From Odoribacter splanchnicus DSM 20712 (GTDB lineage Bacteria; Bacteroidota; Bacteroidia; Bacteroidales; Marinifilaceae): a stretch of DNA of 64,000 nucleotides. Both the position numbers and the translations under genes were made by a program. This document shows positions 61,933 through 64,000 of this stretch, in pieces; position 1 is the first letter of the stretch; each line of letters starts with the position of its first letter. Under the pieces are notes generated by a model that was not told the DNA's origin, searched no databases, and saw only the letters and a program-made list of their open reading frames with translations. The DNA is taken from assembly GCF_000190535.1 (NCBI RefSeq), contig NC_015160.1, positions 1,550,001 through 1,614,000 of the forward strand, read 5' to 3'.

Positions 61933-62132
61933 GTATCACCAACATCATCTGTAACGGCGAAATAACGCTTGTGCAAGGAGTAAACGGACTTTTCCTCTGC
62001 GAGGAATCGTGGGTAACACAAAGCAGAAAATCCGCTCTGCCCAGAGAGGCTTTGAACAAAGAGACTATTAGAATTAAAAAAGAATGCATCGATATTGAAC
62101 GTCCAGAGACTGATTTTCCAGACTTAACTTAG
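61929..62132 (+). CDS. Small hypothetical protein
   Basis: 67 residues, no signal peptide or membrane helix; overlaps the Cys-rich gene by ATGA and is followed by a strong terminator, so it likely ends the tetR transcript. Contains two cysteines (ICNGE, FLCEES). No family recognised. Confidence 0.5.
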   Translation: MSITNIICNGEITLVQGVNGLFLCEESWVTQSRKSALPREALNKETIRIKKECIDIERPETDFPDLT

Positions 62133-62182
62133 TAACAGATGTATGAAACATCCCATTTTTAATAATAATAATTCATCGTATC

Positions 62183-62220
62183 AAGCGAGTCGCCTGCAAA
62201 GAGCGACTCGCTTTGTTTTT
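62183..62220 (+). terminator. Intrinsic terminator after the tetR operon
   Basis: AAGCGAGTCGC (62183-62193) and GCGACTCGCTT (62203-62213) form a perfect 11-bp stem with a 9-nt loop, followed by TGTTTTT. Confidence 0.9.
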
Positions 62221-62276
62221 GAACAAAATAGATTTTCGTTCTCTTTTGAAGTACTAACTCCCAATCTGTCATAGCC

Positions 62277-63092
62277 ATGTCACAACAAGTATTTGTTCCA
62301 TTTCTTCTGACACTGTTTGCCGGTATATCCACCGGCATAGGCAGTGCCATTGCTTTTTTCGCCAAACGCACCAACACGTCGTTTCTTTCTCTATCGCTGG
62401 GCTTTTCGGCGGGAGTCATGATTTATGTATCGTTTGTCGAACTGTTTACCTCTTCCGTGCAAACACTTGTGGAGATGCACGGCAAATCAGAAGGAACGTT
62501 TTATGCCACGCTCTCTTTCTTCGGGGGTATCGTGTTGATATTGCTCATCGACAAGCTAATTCCTCGCTACGAGAATCCGCATGAAATGCACCGGGTGGAA
62601 GAAATGAGTGAAAAAGCGAAAATACAATTAGACGTGAAGCCCAAATTGCTACGTGTTGGCATGGTAACAGCCTTGGTGCTGGCTATCCACAATTTCCCGG
62701 AGGGTATGGTTACGTTTCTTGCTGCCCTAAAGGATGTGAACATTGCCATACCCATTGCCATCGCCATTGCCATACACAACATACCGGAGGGTATTTCGGT
62801 ATCCGTTCCTGTTTTTTACGCTACAGGCAACCGCAAGAAAGCCTTTTGGTTCTCGTTTTTGTCTGGATTGGCAGAGCCGGTGGGAGCCGTCATAGGCTAT
62901 CTCGTGCTGGCTCCGTTCCTCGACGACAATGTGTTCGGCATCATCTTCGGCATGATTGCTGGCATCATGGTATTTATCTCGCTCGATGAGCTGTTACCCG
63001 CAGCTGAAGAATACGGTAAGCACCACCATGCCATCTACGGTTTGGTGGTAGGCATGGCGGTCATGGCACTAAGCCTGCTGATGCTGGGTTAG
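62277..63092 (+). CDS. zupT: ZIP family metal transporter (ZupT type)
   Basis: A 271-residue inner-membrane importer for zinc and other divalent metals. About eight helices; metal-site signatures in helices IV and V: HNFPEGMVTF and HNIPEGISVSVP. Cytosolic loop near residues 105-125. GC-type and length match ZupT. The following ORF is His-rich, which fits a metal-handling group. Confidence 0.93.
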   Translation: MSQQVFVPFLLTLFAGISTGIGSAIAFFAKRTNTSFLSLSLGFSAGVMIYVSFVELFTSSVQTLVEMHGKSEGTFYATLSFFGGIVLILLIDKLIPRYENPHEMHRVEEMSEKAKIQLDVKPKLLRVGMVTALVLAIHNFPEGMVTFLAALKDVNIAIPIAIAIAIHNIPEGISVSVPVFYATGNRKKAFWFSFLSGLAEPVGAVIGYLVLAPFLDDNVFGIIFGMIAGIMVFISLDELLPAAEEYGKHHHAIYGLVVGMAVMALSLLMLG

Positions 63093-63138
63093 CAAGAAGA
63101 AGTAATATAGAAACAATAAATAAAAAACAGAAAAAGAT

Positions 63139-63252
63139 ATGCATACATCTCACACTTACCACTGTCATGAGCACGATGCTCACAAAGAGCATACTCACGG
63201 GCGTATATTTTTTAGGTATCGCGCACAGCAAATAATAGACATATCATATTAG
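63139..63252 (+). CDS. Histidine-rich micro-ORF
   Basis: A 37-residue ORF from the ATG at 63139: its first 20 residues contain seven His, one Cys and several acidic residues (HTSHTYHCHEHDAHKEHTHG), then a short basic tail. It lies 46 bp after zupT. It may bind zinc, or be the N-terminal remnant of a larger metal protein. No start signal beyond an A-rich leader. Confidence 0.45.
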   Translation: MHTSHTYHCHEHDAHKEHTHGRIFFRYRAQQIIDISY

Positions 63253-63282
63253 TAAGAAAAGACTTAAAAACAAAGAATAATT

Positions 63283-63936
63283 ATGAGCATAATAAAAAAC
63301 ATCTTTCAAAACTTCCGCAAACCCAAGAATAGCTTTATGGGCAGGTGCATTGTGAAAATGATGAACCAAGGGCATAACCGGATTTCTCTTTGGTGCATTG
63401 ACAACTTCGTAAAACTTTCCGGTGGCGAAACGGTGCTCGATATCGGTTGTGGCGGTGGGCAAAACGTAGCTAATTTCATCAAACGAACTCATGGATTAGT
63501 TTGCGGCATGGATTATTCACCCACGTGCGTGGACATTGCGAGTCGCAAGAACAAGGCGGCTATCAGTCAGGGACGAGCATCTATAGTAGAAGCGAATGTT
63601 TCAAACATTCCTTTTGACGATAACCGCTTCGATATTGTAACCGCTTTCGAAACTATCTACTTTTGGAATGATATAGTGGAAAACTTCAAGGAAGTATTGC
63701 GTGTATTGAAACCCGAAGGAAGGTTCTACATCTGCAACGAGGCATGCAGCGAGGAAGGCAATGAAAAGTGGGTGAGGAATATCGACCTGCGCATTTACTC
63801 ACCCATAGAAATACAAAGAATGCTGGAACAAGCGGGATTTATAAATGTGACCTACGACATCTCGCCGGAGAGCCAATCGCAACGAATATGCGTGCAAGCG
63901 ACAAAACAACCGATGATGAAACCAATAGACAGATGA
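63283..63936 (+). CDS. Class I SAM-dependent methyltransferase
   Basis: A 217-residue methyltransferase (Methyltransf_11 type). Motif I VLDIGCGGGQN near residues 51-61, acidic residue after strand 2 in GMDYSP, motif IV region NRFDIVTAFETIYFW, and post-IV VLKPEGRFYI. Substrate unknown; the position in the cargo group beside zupT does not decide it. Its stop overlaps the next start (ATGA). Confidence 0.88.
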   Translation: MSIIKNIFQNFRKPKNSFMGRCIVKMMNQGHNRISLWCIDNFVKLSGGETVLDIGCGGGQNVANFIKRTHGLVCGMDYSPTCVDIASRKNKAAISQGRASIVEANVSNIPFDDNRFDIVTAFETIYFWNDIVENFKEVLRVLKPEGRFYICNEACSEEGNEKWVRNIDLRIYSPIEIQRMLEQAGFINVTYDISPESQSQRICVQATKQPMMKPIDR

Positions 63937-64000
63937 GCATCAATAAATATACCCCGATACATCGGGTTCTGACTACCTATCCGCAGTTGATTCATCGACT
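63933..64000 (+). CDS. Partial gene at the right edge (possible DUF1858-like protein)
   Basis: Starts at the ATGA overlap with the methyltransferase and is open to the edge, 22 residues (SINKYTPIHRVLTTYPQLI). The pattern I-x-T-x-I-x-x-V-L-x-x-Y-P resembles the start of DUF1858 proteins, but too little is visible to be sure. Confidence 0.45.
   Translation, partial: MSINKYTPIHRVLTTYPQLIHR

Larger units (their letters stand above)
57480..64000. mobile_element. Integrative element, left part (runs past the window)
   Basis: A tyrosine recombinase, two excisionase-like HTH proteins, a DUF3876 protein typical of Bacteroidales conjugative elements, and cargo (TetR, ZIP transporter, methyltransferase) follow the core dcw cluster. 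The left boundary is uncertain; it should lie between 57348 and 58000. Base usage seems more AT-rich than in the cluster. Confidence 0.6.

Overview
The window is a Bacteroidales chromosome segment. It carries Bacteroidetes-type promoters (TAnnTTTG at -7, sometimes with TTTG about 19 bp upstream), weak ribosome binding sites, a Bacteroidetes-order dcw cluster, and BF3164-type beta-propeller lipoproteins next to an NVEALR-like peptide. Gene content fits Odoribacter or a close relative; that genus-level guess is inference. No rRNA, tRNA or CRISPR array was seen.

Layout. 1-6005: ftsK (5' end outside the window), a CPBP protease, a secreted C1 peptidase and an A-type flavoprotein. 6436-19122: an accessory signalling region with two paralogous histidine kinase/response regulator pairs, several lipoproteins, an NVEALR-like peptide, an O-antigen-ligase-like membrane protein, signal peptidase I, and long non-coding stretches holding repeated operators and structured RNA elements. 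19178-22011: an NfnAB-like fused flavoprotein and a SUI1-type factor. 22161-32773: an export operon (TolC, HlyD-type adaptor, two FtsX/MacB-type permeases, no ATPase) divergent from an NtrC-type activator and its kinase, with a sigma-54 promoter and two palindromic enhancer sites between them. 32800-40528: dacB, xseB, xseA, a MORN-repeat protein, engB, rmuC and a DEAD-box helicase. 40719-57347: the division and cell wall cluster mraZ-rsmH-ftsL-ftsI-murE-mraY-murD-ftsW-murG-murC-ftsQ-ftsA-ftsZ on the minus strand, ending with a second ftsZ. 57480-64000: the start of an integrative element (tyrosine recombinase, two HTH proteins, DUF3876 protein, TetR regulator, small Cys- and His-rich proteins, ZIP transporter, methyltransferase), running off the right edge.

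The most unusual part is 11880-18000. One operator type (consensus RGWATATTAWAGAAYA) occurs four times, each 45-47 bp upstream of a -7 element. Two copies lie between a kinase gene and a divergent promoter. One drives the peptide/lipoprotein operon; the other three drive short transcripts with no clear protein. A nested stem-loop with a conserved TTCCCAAG-like loop and a GTTC box before the closing strand occurs four times, with stems that differ in sequence yet still pair. The first kinase has an in-frame stop after codon 46, and a decayed copy of the lipoprotein gene lies nearby. I read this as a two-component-controlled secreted-peptide and surface-lipoprotein system that has been duplicating and decaying; whether the repeated RNAs are active small RNAs or only terminators is open.
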